Assembly (NCBI RefSeq): GCF_051903925.1
Contig: NZ_CP173678.1
Coordinates: forward strand, 3,968,001 to 4,032,000
DNA: 64,000 nucleotides
Direction: 5' to 3'
From: G051903925 sp051903925
GTDB taxonomy: Bacteria; Pseudomonadota; Alphaproteobacteria; Zavarziniales; Zavarziniaceae
Under the pieces are notes generated by a model. It was not told the origin of the DNA. It did not search any database and was given only the letters and a program-made list of their open reading frames with translations. Position numbers and translations under genes: made by a program. Positions 24,621 to 33,992 of this stretch are shown one piece after another (position 1 is the stretch's first letter; every line of letters begins with the position of its first letter).

Positions 24621-25394
24621 ATGATGGTTGCAGCGCCGTATGGGGTCGATTGGGCCCTGGTATCCTTGTACGTGTTCCTGCTCTTCTTCGCGGGCCTGAT
24701 CCTGTACCTCCGGCGCGAGGACCGGCGCGAGGGCTACCCGCTGGAGGAGGACGGCACGGGCCGCGTGCGTGGCCGGGCCGGCCTGCTGTTCGCGGCCCTG
24801 CCCAAGACGTTCCACCTGCCCCATGGCGGCGGCGTGGTCCAGGCGCCCAACGCCATCCGCGACACCCGTCCCCTGGCGTTGCGCCGGGTCAGCGTGACGC
24901 CGGGCTCGCCCTCCGTGCCCACCGGCAACCCGCTGGTGGACGGCGTCGGGCCCGCCGCCTATGCCCAGCGGCGCAAGGTGCCGGACATGACCAACCATGG
25001 CGAGTTCCGCATCGTGCCCCTGCGCGAGGCGCCGGGCTTCTACCTCGAGAAGCGCGATCCCGATCCGCGCGGCATGAAGGTCTATGGCGCCGACGGCAAG
25101 GTGGCGGGCACCGTCGCCGATGTCTGGGTCGACCGGGGCGAGGTGCTGCTGCGCTATCTTGAAGTGGCGCTGGCCGATGGCAGCGGCAGCGTCCTGACGC
25201 CCATCACCGTCGCCCGGATCGAGGGCCGCCACAACCGGGTGCGGGTCGACGCCATCGCCGCCGCCCAGTTCGTCGACGTGCCGCGAATCGCCAGCCCGGG
25301 CAGCATCACCTTCGACGAGGAGGAGCGCGTCGCGGCCTATTACGGCGGTGGCTATCTCTATGGCCGGCCCGGCCGGACGGAACCGCTGCTGTGA
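24621..25394 (+). CDS. puhA: Photosynthetic reaction centre H subunit
   Basis: 257 residues. One N-terminal membrane helix (about 11-31, WALVSLYVFLLFFAGLILYL) then a cytoplasmic beta-rich domain with GEFRIVPLREAPGFYLEKRDPDPRG and VWVDRGEVLLRYLEVAL, and VRVDAIAAAQFVDVPRI near the end. The H subunit caps the L-M dimer and shapes proton uptake to QB. Two adjacent ATGs (24621, 24624) both fit after GGGGGAGGGC. It overlaps puhB by GTGA. Confidence 0.96.
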   Translation: MMVAAPYGVDWALVSLYVFLLFFAGLILYLRREDRREGYPLEEDGTGRVRGRAGLLFAALPKTFHLPHGGGVVQAPNAIRDTRPLALRRVSVTPGSPSVPTGNPLVDGVGPAAYAQRRKVPDMTNHGEFRIVPLREAPGFYLEKRDPDPRGMKVYGADGKVAGTVADVWVDRGEVLLRYLEVALADGSGSVLTPITVARIEGRHNRVRVDAIAAAQFVDVPRIASPGSITFDEEERVAAYYGGGYLYGRPGRTEPLL

Positions 25395-26083
25395 GCGGCC
25401 CGCGCCGGCATCCCGGGGAGCACGACGACTATCACGTCGAGCCGATCCCCGGCCTGCCGGAGACGCCGCCGGACGGCGAGCGGATCCTGTGGCAGGGCGG
25501 CCCGGACTGGCGCCTGGTCGCGGCCCATGTGTTCCATGTCCGCGGTGTCGCCTTCTACCTGCTGGCCCTGATCCTGTGGCGCGCCGGCGTCCAGTGGGAC
25601 GCAGCGGGCCCGGGTGCGGCGGCGGCCACGGCGGTCGCCCTGCTCCCCGTGGCGGGCCTGGCACTGGGCCTGCTGGTCGTCCTCGCGCGCATCTGTGCCC
25701 GCACCACGCGCTACACCATCACCAACCGCCGCGTCGTGCTGCGCATCGGCATGGCCCTGCCCGTCGCCATGAACGTGCCCTTTGCCAAGGTGGCGGGCGC
25801 CAGCCTGCGCCGCCTGGCCCATGGCGGGGGCGACATCCCGCTGCAGCTGCAGGAGGGCCAGCGCATTCCCTATAGCTGGCTGTGGCCCCACGCGCGGCCC
25901 TGGCACCTGCGCCAGCCGCAGCCGATGCTGCGGGCCGTGCCCCAGGCAGAGCAGGTGGCGGCCCTGCTGGCGGAGGCGCTGGCCGAAGCGGTCCCCGTCG
26001 CGCGCAATCCTGTCAAGCTGGCGGCACAGCCTGCGCAGAGACCTGTGTCCAATTTCGTTGACAGTCCAATTCTGTCTTCCTAG
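25391..26083 (+). CDS. puhB: Photosynthetic complex assembly protein PuhB
   Basis: 230 residues. The N-terminal LPETPPDGERILWQGGPDWR is the PuhB signature. Two to three membrane helices follow, then a PH-like (DUF304-type) domain with TRYTITNRRVVLRIG. PuhB assists reaction-centre assembly. It starts at GTG 25391 overlapping the puhA stop. The 3' end of the gene contains two PpsR-type palindromes (one inside, one spanning the stop), so a new promoter for puhC onward probably lies here. Confidence 0.93.
   Translation: MSGPRRHPGEHDDYHVEPIPGLPETPPDGERILWQGGPDWRLVAAHVFHVRGVAFYLLALILWRAGVQWDAAGPGAAAATAVALLPVAGLALGLLVVLARICARTTRYTITNRRVVLRIGMALPVAMNVPFAKVAGASLRRLAHGGGDIPLQLQEGQRIPYSWLWPHARPWHLRQPQPMLRAVPQAEQVAALLAEALAEAVPVARNPVKLAAQPAQRPVSNFVDSPILSS
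26046..26063. promoter_or_regulatory. PpsR/CrtJ-type palindrome 1 between puhB and puhC
   Basis: Exact TGT-N12-ACA inside the last codons of puhB. It forms a tandem pair with the site at 26073-26090, nine bases apart, the usual layout for cooperative PpsR binding. Confidence 0.75.
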
Positions 26084-26090
26084 CATGACA
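26073..26090. promoter_or_regulatory. PpsR/CrtJ-type palindrome 2 between puhB and puhC
   Basis: Exact TGT-N12-ACA spanning the puhB stop, 32 bases upstream of puhC. Together with site 1 it implies PpsR control of a puhC-acsF-puhE-hemA transcript. The stretch 26040-26090 is clearly lower in GC than flanking coding DNA. Confidence 0.75.
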
Positions 26091-26122
26091 GGCAACGAAC
26101 ACGGGACGGGAGGGGCAAGGCC

Positions 26123-26590
26123 ATGGCGGACCAGATCATCCCCACCGGTGCCGTCTGGGCGGCGGGTGCCCTGATCCTGGCCAGCCTGGTCGGCGTCGGC
26201 ATCCAGCAATGGGACAAGCGCGACGCCCCCCCGCTGGCCAGCAGCGCCACCCCGGTCAATGTGCGTACCCTTCACTTCATCGACCAGGGCGACCAGCCCA
26301 TCGCGTTCAAGGGCCGGGTCCGCGTCATTGACGAGCAGACCGGCCAGGAACTGCCGGAACTCGCCGCCAGCGACGGCTTCATCCGCGCCGTCCTGAACGG
26401 CCTCGCCTTCGAGCGGAGCAAGCGCCGAATCGAGGCGCCCGGCATCTTCCGCCTGGTCCACTGGTCCGACCACCGCCTGACGCTGGAGGATCCGGCGACC
26501 GGTGCCCGCATCAGCCTGGACGAGTTCGGCAGCGGCAACCTGACGCCGTTCCTGCGCTTCCTGCGGACCGAGGGGAACGCCGCGTCATGA
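26123..26590 (+). CDS. puhC: Photosynthetic complex assembly protein PuhC
   Basis: 155 residues, one N-terminal membrane helix (about 9-27) followed by a soluble domain. RTLHFIDQGDQPIAFKGRVRV and GFIRAVLNGLAFERSKR are typical of PuhC, which helps organise the RC-LH1 core. It starts 39 bases after puhB, preceded by GGGACGGGAGGGGCAAGGCC. Overlaps the next gene in an ATGA. Confidence 0.9.
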   Translation: MADQIIPTGAVWAAGALILASLVGVGIQQWDKRDAPPLASSATPVNVRTLHFIDQGDQPIAFKGRVRVIDEQTGQELPELAASDGFIRAVLNGLAFERSKRRIEAPGIFRLVHWSDHRLTLEDPATGARISLDEFGSGNLTPFLRFLRTEGNAAS

Positions 26591-26871
26591 GGCGGGCGCT
26601 GGTCACCGGCTGCACCGTCGCCGTCACCCACACCGCCGAACGGCTCGACGCGCACGTCGTCCTGGACGGCGACGTGGCGCTCAACCCCGGCGATCAGGTG
26701 CAGGTCCACGGCGCCCCCATCCGCCTGGCCTTCGGCCAGACGCTGGTCGAGCGCCGCACCGCAACCGTGCGCCGCGCCGGCCCCCTGGCGCGGGCCTGGA
26801 CGCGCCTGACCGCGCGCCTGGAACTGGCCGAACTCTACGATCTCAGCTTCTCATCGGGGAAGGTGCCATGA
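26587..26871 (+). CDS. Small conserved-position hypothetical protein between puhC and acsF
   Basis: 94 residues, soluble by appearance. It has a beta-strand-like pattern including DGDVALNPGDQVQVHGAPIR, which resembles a small beta-barrel, and a basic linker TVRRAGPLARAW. It overlaps puhC upstream and acsF downstream, each in an ATGA, so it is certainly part of the operon. I recall unnamed short ORFs at this place in other PGCs but know no function; a role in AcsF or RC assembly is only suggested by position. Confidence 0.75.
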   Translation: MRRALVTGCTVAVTHTAERLDAHVVLDGDVALNPGDQVQVHGAPIRLAFGQTLVERRTATVRRAGPLARAWTRLTARLELAELYDLSFSSGKVP

Positions 26872-27971
26872 CCGCTGCCGCCCTTGCCGTAGCACCCACG
26901 CACGCGCCAGCACCGGGCCTTGCGCCCGACATTCCGGACGCAACCGGCATCGCCCTGCGCGAAACCGTGCTCAGTCCCCGCTTCTACACGACCGACTTCG
27001 CGGCACTGGATCGCATCGACGTCAGCGCGGTGCGTGCCGAATGGGACGGCCTCCTGGCCGAGATGAAGGCCGATCCCAACCGCACCCATTTCAAGCGGAC
27101 CGAGGCGCTGGCCCAATCGCTGGACAGCCTGCCGCCGGACCTGCGCGGCGAATTCGTGGACTTCCTGGTCAGTTCGCTGACCTCGGAATTCTCGGGCTGC
27201 GTGCTTTATGCCGAGATCGCCCGGCGCTCGAAGAACCCGGACGTGGTGGCGCTGTTCAAGTTCCTGGCGCGCGACGAATCGCGCCATGCCGGCTTCATCA
27301 ACGAGTCGCTGAAGGACTATGGGATCGGCATCGACCTCAGCTTCCTGACCAAGACCAAGAAGTATACGTTCTTCAAACCCAAATACATCTTCTACGCGGT
27401 CTATCTGTCCGAGAAGATCGGCTATGCCCGGTACATCACGATCTATCGCCAGCTGGAACAGAACCCGCACCTTCAGTTCCACCCGATCTTCCGGTGGTTC
27501 AAGGAATGGTGCAATGACGAGTACCGCCATGGCGAGGCGTTCGCCCTGCTGATGCGGGCCGATCCGGGCCTGCTGCGGGGGCCCAATCGCCTGTGGATCC
27601 GCTTCTTCCTGCTGTCGGTCTACGCGACCATGTACTGCCGCGACCATGGCCGGCCCGCCTTCCACAAGGCGCTGGGCCTCAATCCCACCGACTACGACTA
27701 TCGCGTCTTCCGCGTCTGTTCCGACATCTCGCGCCAGGTCTTCCCGCTGATGCTGGATACCGACAGCCCGGCCTTCCGGGCGCGCATGGAACACCTGCGG
27801 CAGCTGGCCGACCGCCACGCCGCCGCCAAGGCGGAAGGGGGCGGCGTCCTGGCGCGGCTGAAGCGCGGCGTGCTGGTCGCCCGCATCGCCACCACCTTCG
27901 TGCGGCTCTATGCGATGCCCGTCGTCTCCAACGAGCTGCCGGCGACGGTGCGCCTGGCGCCGACCTGGTAG
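26868..27971 (+). CDS. acsF: Aerobic Mg-protoporphyrin IX monomethyl ester cyclase (oxidative)
   Basis: 367 residues. A ferritin-like diiron protein with EFSGCVLYAEIARR, ARDESRHAGFINESLKD and WCNDEYRHGEAFALL supplying the Glu and His iron ligands. It forms the isocyclic ring E using O2, the oxygen-dependent route. Its presence says the cell can make bacteriochlorophyll under (micro)oxic conditions; the anaerobic BchE is not in this window. The long basic sequence KTKKYTFFKPKYIFYAVYLSEKIGYARYI is characteristic. Overlaps the preceding 94-residue ORF; puhE starts 11 bases after. Confidence 0.96.
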   Translation: MTAAALAVAPTHAPAPGLAPDIPDATGIALRETVLSPRFYTTDFAALDRIDVSAVRAEWDGLLAEMKADPNRTHFKRTEALAQSLDSLPPDLRGEFVDFLVSSLTSEFSGCVLYAEIARRSKNPDVVALFKFLARDESRHAGFINESLKDYGIGIDLSFLTKTKKYTFFKPKYIFYAVYLSEKIGYARYITIYRQLEQNPHLQFHPIFRWFKEWCNDEYRHGEAFALLMRADPGLLRGPNRLWIRFFLLSVYATMYCRDHGRPAFHKALGLNPTDYDYRVFRVCSDISRQVFPLMLDTDSPAFRARMEHLRQLADRHAAAKAEGGGVLARLKRGVLVARIATTFVRLYAMPVVSNELPATVRLAPTW

Positions 27972-27982
27972 GGAGCGCGGCG

Positions 27983-28759
27983 ATGGGCGGGCATGGCTGG
28001 GCGGTCCTGTTCGCCATCCTTCTGTGGTGGGCCAGCACGGGCCTGATCATCGCCCTGTGCGCCCTGCCCGCACGCACCTTCCGCGGCAGCCTGCTGGCGG
28101 CGGGCCTGGTCCTGGCGGCGGCGCTCTATGGCCTGGGCGAACTGGCCTGGATGACGACGCCGGAAGCCGCGTACGGCGCCTTCCTCTGCGCGCTGGCGGT
28201 CTGGGGCTGGCTCGAGATGAGCTTCCTGATGGGTTTCCTCACCGGTCCCCGGGCCGAGCCCTGCCCCGCCGGTGCGCAGGGCTGGCGTCGCTTCCGCCTG
28301 GCGCTGGACACACTGCTCTATCACGAGCTGGCGATCCTGGCGGCTGCGGTCCTGATCGTGGCGCTGAGCTGGGACGCGCCCAACCAGGTTGGGGCCGGCA
28401 CCTTCCTGATCCTGGCGGTGATGCGGATCAGCGCCAAGCTGAACATCTTCCTGGGCGTGCCCAATCTCAGTGACGAGATGATGCCGGCGCGCCTGGCCTA
28501 CCTGAAGTCGTATTTCCGCAAGCGCCGCTTCAACGGCCTGCTGCCCGTCTCGATCCTGGGGGCCAGCGCCTTCGCCACGGGCCTGGCCCTCCAGGCAGCC
28601 GGCGCCCAGGGCGCGGAGGCGGTCGGGGCTGCCCTGATGGCAACACTTCTGGGGCTTGCGGCGCTCGAACATTGTTTCATGATCCTGCCGCTGCCCGATG
28701 CCATGCTATGGCAATGGGCAATGCCCGGCAGGCCACGCCCGCCGGCGGACGAGACTTGA
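27983..28759 (+). CDS. puhE: Photosynthetic complex assembly protein PuhE (DUF3623)
   Basis: 258 residues, about seven membrane helices. WWASTGLIIALCALP near the start and KLNIFLGVPNLSDEMMPARLAYLKSYF are family-specific blocks. In Rhodobacter PuhE influences bacteriochlorophyll levels and core assembly. It follows acsF and precedes hemA, the normal order puhE-hemA in many PGCs. ATG 27983 has GGGAG upstream. Confidence 0.92.
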   Translation: MGGHGWAVLFAILLWWASTGLIIALCALPARTFRGSLLAAGLVLAAALYGLGELAWMTTPEAAYGAFLCALAVWGWLEMSFLMGFLTGPRAEPCPAGAQGWRRFRLALDTLLYHELAILAAAVLIVALSWDAPNQVGAGTFLILAVMRISAKLNIFLGVPNLSDEMMPARLAYLKSYFRKRRFNGLLPVSILGASAFATGLALQAAGAQGAEAVGAALMATLLGLAALEHCFMILPLPDAMLWQWAMPGRPRPPADET

Positions 28760-28838
28760 GGGCCGGGCCATGACTGGACCGGATCGGATTGGGCCGGAGA
28801 GCTATGGGCAGGCAGCGCCCATGACCGGGAGGACGCAG

Positions 28839-30062
28839 ATGGATTTCGAGGCCTTCTTCGCGCGCGAACTGGATGTCATCCGCCAGGACGGCCGCTACCG
28901 CGTCTTTGCCGAGCTGGAGCGCAAGGCCGGCGCCTTCCCCAAGGCGAAGCGCCACGCCAACGGCACCACCGCCCCCGTCACCATGTGGTGCTCCAACGAC
29001 TATCTGGGCATGGGCCAGCACCCCAAGGTGCTCCAGGCCATGCACGAGGCACTGGACGCCTGCGGCGCCGGCGCCGGCGGCACGCGCAACATCGCCGGCA
29101 CCAACCATCTCCACGTCCTGCTGGAGCAGGAACTGGCCGACCTCCACGGCAAGGAGGCGGCGCTCATCTTCACCTCGGGCTATGTCTCGAACTGGGCGGC
29201 GCTGGGCACGCTGGCCAGCCGCATTCCGGGCTGCATCGTCTTCTCCGACGCCGGCAACCATGCCTCGATGATCGAGGGCATCCGCCATTCCCGCGCCGAA
29301 TGCGTCGTCTTCAAGCACAATGACGTCGCCGACCTGGAGCAGAAGCTGGCCGCCGCCGACCCCGCGGCGCCCAAGCTGATCGCCTTCGAATCGGTCTATT
29401 CGATGGACGGCGACATCGCCCCCATCGGCGCCATCTGCGACGTGGCCGAGCGCTTCGGCGCCATGACCTACCTGGACGAGGTCCATGCCGTGGGCCTCTA
29501 TGGCCCGCGCGGCGGCGGCATTGCCGAGCGCGACGGCCACATGCACCGCCTGACCATCATCGAGGGCACCCTGGCCAAGGCGTTCGGCGTGCTGGGCGGC
29601 TACATCGCAGGGTCGGCCGCGGTCTGCGACTTCGTGCGCAGCTTCGCCTCCGGCTTCATCTTCACGACCGCGCTGCCGCCTGCGGTGGCCGCCGGGGCCC
29701 GCGCCGCGATCCAGCACCTGAAGGAAAGCACCGTCGAGCGCGAACGCCACCAGGACCGCGTGGCCCGCACGCGGCACAAGCTGCGGGCGATCGGCATCCC
29801 GATGCTGGACAATCCCAGCCACATCATCCCGGTGATGGTCGGCAACCCGCACAAGTGCAAGCAGATCAGCGACTGGCTGATGGAAAACCACGGCATCTAC
29901 GTCCAGCCGATCAACTATCCCACCGTGGCCCGGGGCACGGAGCGCCTGCGCTTCACGCCCTCCCCCTTCCACTCGGACGCCGATATCGACCACCTCGTCG
30001 CGGCCCTGAGCGAGATCTGGTCCCACTGCGCCCTGGCCCGGGTCGCCACCGCCGCGGAGTAG
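28839..30062 (+). CDS. hemA: 5-aminolevulinate synthase
   Basis: 407 residues, alpha-oxoamine synthase of the Shemin pathway (glycine + succinyl-CoA), the alphaproteobacterial entry to tetrapyrroles. The PLP lysine lies in GTLAKAFGVLGGYI; WCSNDYLGMGQHPKVLQAMH and GGTRNIAGTNHLHVLLEQEL are diagnostic. I start at ATG 28839 (DFEAFFARELDVIR) with GGGAGG upstream; the frame is open further and ATG 28821 is possible. Placing it last in the PpsR-controlled acsF operon would let precursor supply follow bacteriochlorophyll demand. Confidence 0.95.
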   Translation: MDFEAFFARELDVIRQDGRYRVFAELERKAGAFPKAKRHANGTTAPVTMWCSNDYLGMGQHPKVLQAMHEALDACGAGAGGTRNIAGTNHLHVLLEQELADLHGKEAALIFTSGYVSNWAALGTLASRIPGCIVFSDAGNHASMIEGIRHSRAECVVFKHNDVADLEQKLAAADPAAPKLIAFESVYSMDGDIAPIGAICDVAERFGAMTYLDEVHAVGLYGPRGGGIAERDGHMHRLTIIEGTLAKAFGVLGGYIAGSAAVCDFVRSFASGFIFTTALPPAVAAGARAAIQHLKESTVERERHQDRVARTRHKLRAIGIPMLDNPSHIIPVMVGNPHKCKQISDWLMENHGIYVQPINYPTVARGTERLRFTPSPFHSDADIDHLVAALSEIWSHCALARVATAAE

Positions 30063-30081
30063 CAGCCCGCCCCTGCCGGTC

Positions 30082-30807
30082 ATGCGCATTCTCGTCGTCA
30101 ATCCCAACACGACGGCGCGCATGACCGACGGCATCGCGCGCGCCGCGCGGGCCGTCGCCGCACCGGGGACGGAGATCGTGGCCGTCACCAACCGCGCCGG
30201 CCCCGTCAGCATCGAAGGCTTCTATGACGAGGCTTTCGCCGTGCCCGGCATGCTGGCCGAACTTGCGGCGGCAGACGGGATCGACGGCGCCGTCATCGCC
30301 TGTTTCGACGATACCGGCCTGGACGCCGCCCGCGCCCTGCTCGACGTCCCCGCCGTCGGCCTGTGCGAGGCGGCCCTGACCGCGGCCGGCCTGATCGGCA
30401 GCCGCATTTCCGTCGTCACCACGCTCGCCCGGTCCATCGTGCCGATCGAGGGACTGGTGCGCCGTTACGGCTTTGCCGAGCGCGCGCGGGTCCATGCCTC
30501 GGACATTCCCGTGCTCGCCCTCGACGACCCGCAGTCCGGGGCCAGCGCACAGCTTGAGGCGGCGGTCGGCCAGGCGCTGGCGCAGGACCGCAGCGACGTG
30601 GTCGTGCTGGGCTGTGCCGGCATGGCCGAACTCACCGCCCGCCTCTCGCAGCGTTTCGGCGTGCCCGTGGTCGACGGTGTGGCCGTGGGCGTGAAGCTGG
30701 TGGAGGCGCTGGTCGGCCTCAACCTCCGCACCAGCAAGGCCGGGCCCTATGCCCGGCCCCTGGCCAAGCCCTATCTCGGCCCCTTCAAGGATCAGGCCCC
30801 GCGCTGA
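30082..30807 (+). CDS. Asp/Glu/hydantoin racemase family protein
   Basis: 241 residues. RILVVNPNTTARMTDGI is the family start. Two catalytic cysteines are visible: Cys74 (VIACFDDTGLD) and Cys178 (VLGCAGMAEL). Family members racemise hydantoins, allantoin or aspartate/glutamate. Its 3' end overlaps the convergent allantoinase-like gene by 16 bases; with that neighbour, allantoin or hydantoin racemase is the likeliest role. It lies 20 bases after hemA on the same strand and may be read through from the PGC. Confidence 0.85.
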   Translation: MRILVVNPNTTARMTDGIARAARAVAAPGTEIVAVTNRAGPVSIEGFYDEAFAVPGMLAELAAADGIDGAVIACFDDTGLDAARALLDVPAVGLCEAALTAAGLIGSRISVVTTLARSIVPIEGLVRRYGFAERARVHASDIPVLALDDPQSGASAQLEAAVGQALAQDRSDVVVLGCAGMAELTARLSQRFGVPVVDGVAVGVKLVEALVGLNLRTSKAGPYARPLAKPYLGPFKDQAPR

Positions 30808-31692
30808 GGCGGATGCCGCGCGTGCCAGTGGCGGGCAATGTCGGCCCGCGTCGCCACCCACACCCCGTCGTGCCGCGCGATGTGGTCCAGGAAGCGGATC
30901 AGCCCCGCCGCCCGGCCCGGCCGCCCGGCCAGGCGGCAGTGCAGCCCGACCGACATCATCTTCGGCGCCTCCGCACCCTCGGCATGGAGCACGTCGAAGC
31001 TGTCCTTCAGGTACTGGAAGAAATCCTCGCCCGTGCCGAAGCCCTGCGGATTGATGAAGCGCATGTCGTTGGCATCGAGCGTATAGGGCACGATCAGGTG
31101 CGGCCCGGCCTGCACGTTGACCCAATAGGGCAGGTCGTCGGCATAGGAGTCGGACGAATAGAGCAGGCCGCCATGCTCCAGCACCAGGCCCAGGCTCCGC
31201 TCCGACGTCCGCCCGGTGTACCAGCCCAGCGGCGGCGCGCCCGTGGCCGCGGCGTGCATGGCCAGTGCCTCGTGGAAATGCGCCCGCTCCACCTCCGGCG
31301 CCAGGGCGGCATAGTCGATCCAGCGCTTGCCGTGGGAGGCGATCTCCCACCCCGCCTCGCCCATCGCGGCGACGCAGTCGGGATTGCGGGCCAGCGCCTG
31401 GGCCACGCCGAACACGGTCACGGGCAGGCCCCGCGCCGTGAACAGGCGCCACAGCCGCCAGAACCCGGCGCGGGTACCATATTCGAACATCGACTCGACG
31501 TTCATGTGCCGCCGTCCCGGCCAGGGCTGGGCGCCCAGCACGTCCGACAGGAACGCCTCCGACGCGGGATCGCCGTCCGGCACCCAGTTCTCGCCCCCTT
31601 CCTCGAAGTTCAGGACGAACTGCACGGCGACGCGTGCCCCGCCCGGCCAGTCGGCAAAGGGCGGATTGCGGCCATGGCCGCGGAAGTCGCGC

Positions 31693-31703
<11 letters not shown>
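30792..31703 (-). CDS. puuE: PuuE-type allantoinase (polysaccharide-deacetylase fold)
   Basis: 303 residues. RDFRGHGRNPPFADWPGGARVAVQFVLNFEEGGE is the PuuE signature. MFEYGTRAGFWRLWRLF, ASHGKRWIDY and GWYTGRTSERSLGLV follow, matching the cofactor-independent allantoinase family. It would open the hydantoin ring of allantoin to allantoate. ATG 31703 lies inside the end of the upstream amidohydrolase gene (11-base overlap), so both are one minus-strand operon. Related deacetylases act on other substrates; the adjacent allantoate-hydrolase-like gene supports allantoin. Confidence 0.85.
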
Positions 31704-32946
<1,243 letters not shown>

Positions 32947-33065
32947 GTTGCCCCTCGCCCCCCAATCACCGATCCGGAAACTGCAGGATGCGTGCCAGCG
33001 GTCCCGCTGGGCGTGCTTCTTGCTTGGCCAGGCGCACGACTGACCTGTTGCGAGACACCGAAGCG

Positions 33066-33836
33066 ATGCCCGAAATCCGCATGGACCGCCTGTCCTGGCC
33101 CGACTACCAGCGCCGCGTGCAGCAGGATGGCGCCGCCGTGTTCCTCCCCCTGGGGGCCACGGAACAGCACGGCCCCCACATGGCGATGGGCACCGACCAG
33201 GTCCTGCCGACCGCGATTGCGGCAGAGGTTGCCCAAAGACTGGGCGGCCTGCTGGCACCCACGCTCGCCTATGGCTACAAGTCCCAGCCCAAGTCGGGCG
33301 GCGGCAACCATTATGTCGGCACGACCAGCGTCTCCGGCACGACCCTGATCGGACTGGTGCGGGACATCCTGTGCGAACTGGCGCGCCACGGGGTGAAGCG
33401 CATCGTCGTCCTCAACGGCCACATGGAGAACACGATGTTCGCGGTCGAGGGGATCGACCTGGCGCTCCGCGACCTGCGCGCCGACGGCATCGCGGACGTG
33501 AAGATCCTCAAGGTCGAGTACTACGAGTTCCTGTCCGGGGAGGTTCTGGACAAGGTGTTCGATGGGGATTTCCGCACCTGGGCCCTGGAGCACGCGGCCA
33601 CGTTCGAGACGTCGCTGATGCTGCATTTCGCGCCCGACCTGGTGGACCTGTCTCGCCTGCCCAACGACGCGCCGGCCGACTTCCCGCCCTATGACGTCTA
33701 TCCGACCGTGGTCGACTGGGTCCCGCCCTCCGGCGTCCTCTCCCCCGCCCACGGCGCCAGCGCCGAAAAGGGCCGCTGGATCGCCGAGGACATCATCACC
33801 CGCATGACCGCGACCCTGGCGCCGGCGCTGGTGTAA
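33066..33836 (+). CDS. Creatininase family amidohydrolase
   Basis: 256 residues. Metal-site motifs LPLGATEQHGPHMAMGTDQVLP and VLNGHMENTMFA are diagnostic of the creatininase/MftE/FAPy-deformylase superfamily. It hydrolyses cyclic or linear amides; the exact substrate is unknown. ATG 33066 is chosen at the conserved N-terminus. It is divergent from the allantoate-hydrolase gene and followed by a palindromic repeat. Among purine and pyrimidine catabolic genes a role in heterocycle opening is plausible. Confidence 0.82.
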   Translation: MPEIRMDRLSWPDYQRRVQQDGAAVFLPLGATEQHGPHMAMGTDQVLPTAIAAEVAQRLGGLLAPTLAYGYKSQPKSGGGNHYVGTTSVSGTTLIGLVRDILCELARHGVKRIVVLNGHMENTMFAVEGIDLALRDLRADGIADVKILKVEYYEFLSGEVLDKVFDGDFRTWALEHAATFETSLMLHFAPDLVDLSRLPNDAPADFPPYDVYPTVVDWVPPSGVLSPAHGASAEKGRWIAEDIITRMTATLAPALV

Positions 33837-33852
33837 GCAAAGCCGAACAGTT

Positions 33853-33976
33853 GCACCAGCATCCTTCGAGACGCCCTTTCAGGGCTCCTCAGGATGACGC
33901 CTGTTGTAAAGGATTGAAAAACAACGGCGTCATGCTGAGGAGGCCTGCCTGTAGGCCGTCTCGAAGCATCTGGTGC
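33853..33976. repeat. Dispersed palindromic repeat, family B, copy 1
   Basis: Imperfect long inverted repeat: the left arm starts GCACCAGCATCCTTCGAGACG and the right arm ends CGTCTCGAAGCATCTGGTGC, with CTCAGGATGA/TCATGCTGAG inside. Related to the copy at 37822-37925. It occupies almost all of the gap between two convergent genes and could act as a bidirectional terminator. Confidence 0.75.
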
Positions 33977-33992
33977 TACGCCTTCGCCTGCC

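Noticed and set aside
30063..30081. A terminator between hemA and the racemase gene
   Set aside because: Only 19 bases and no stem; read-through from the PGC operon cannot be excluded.
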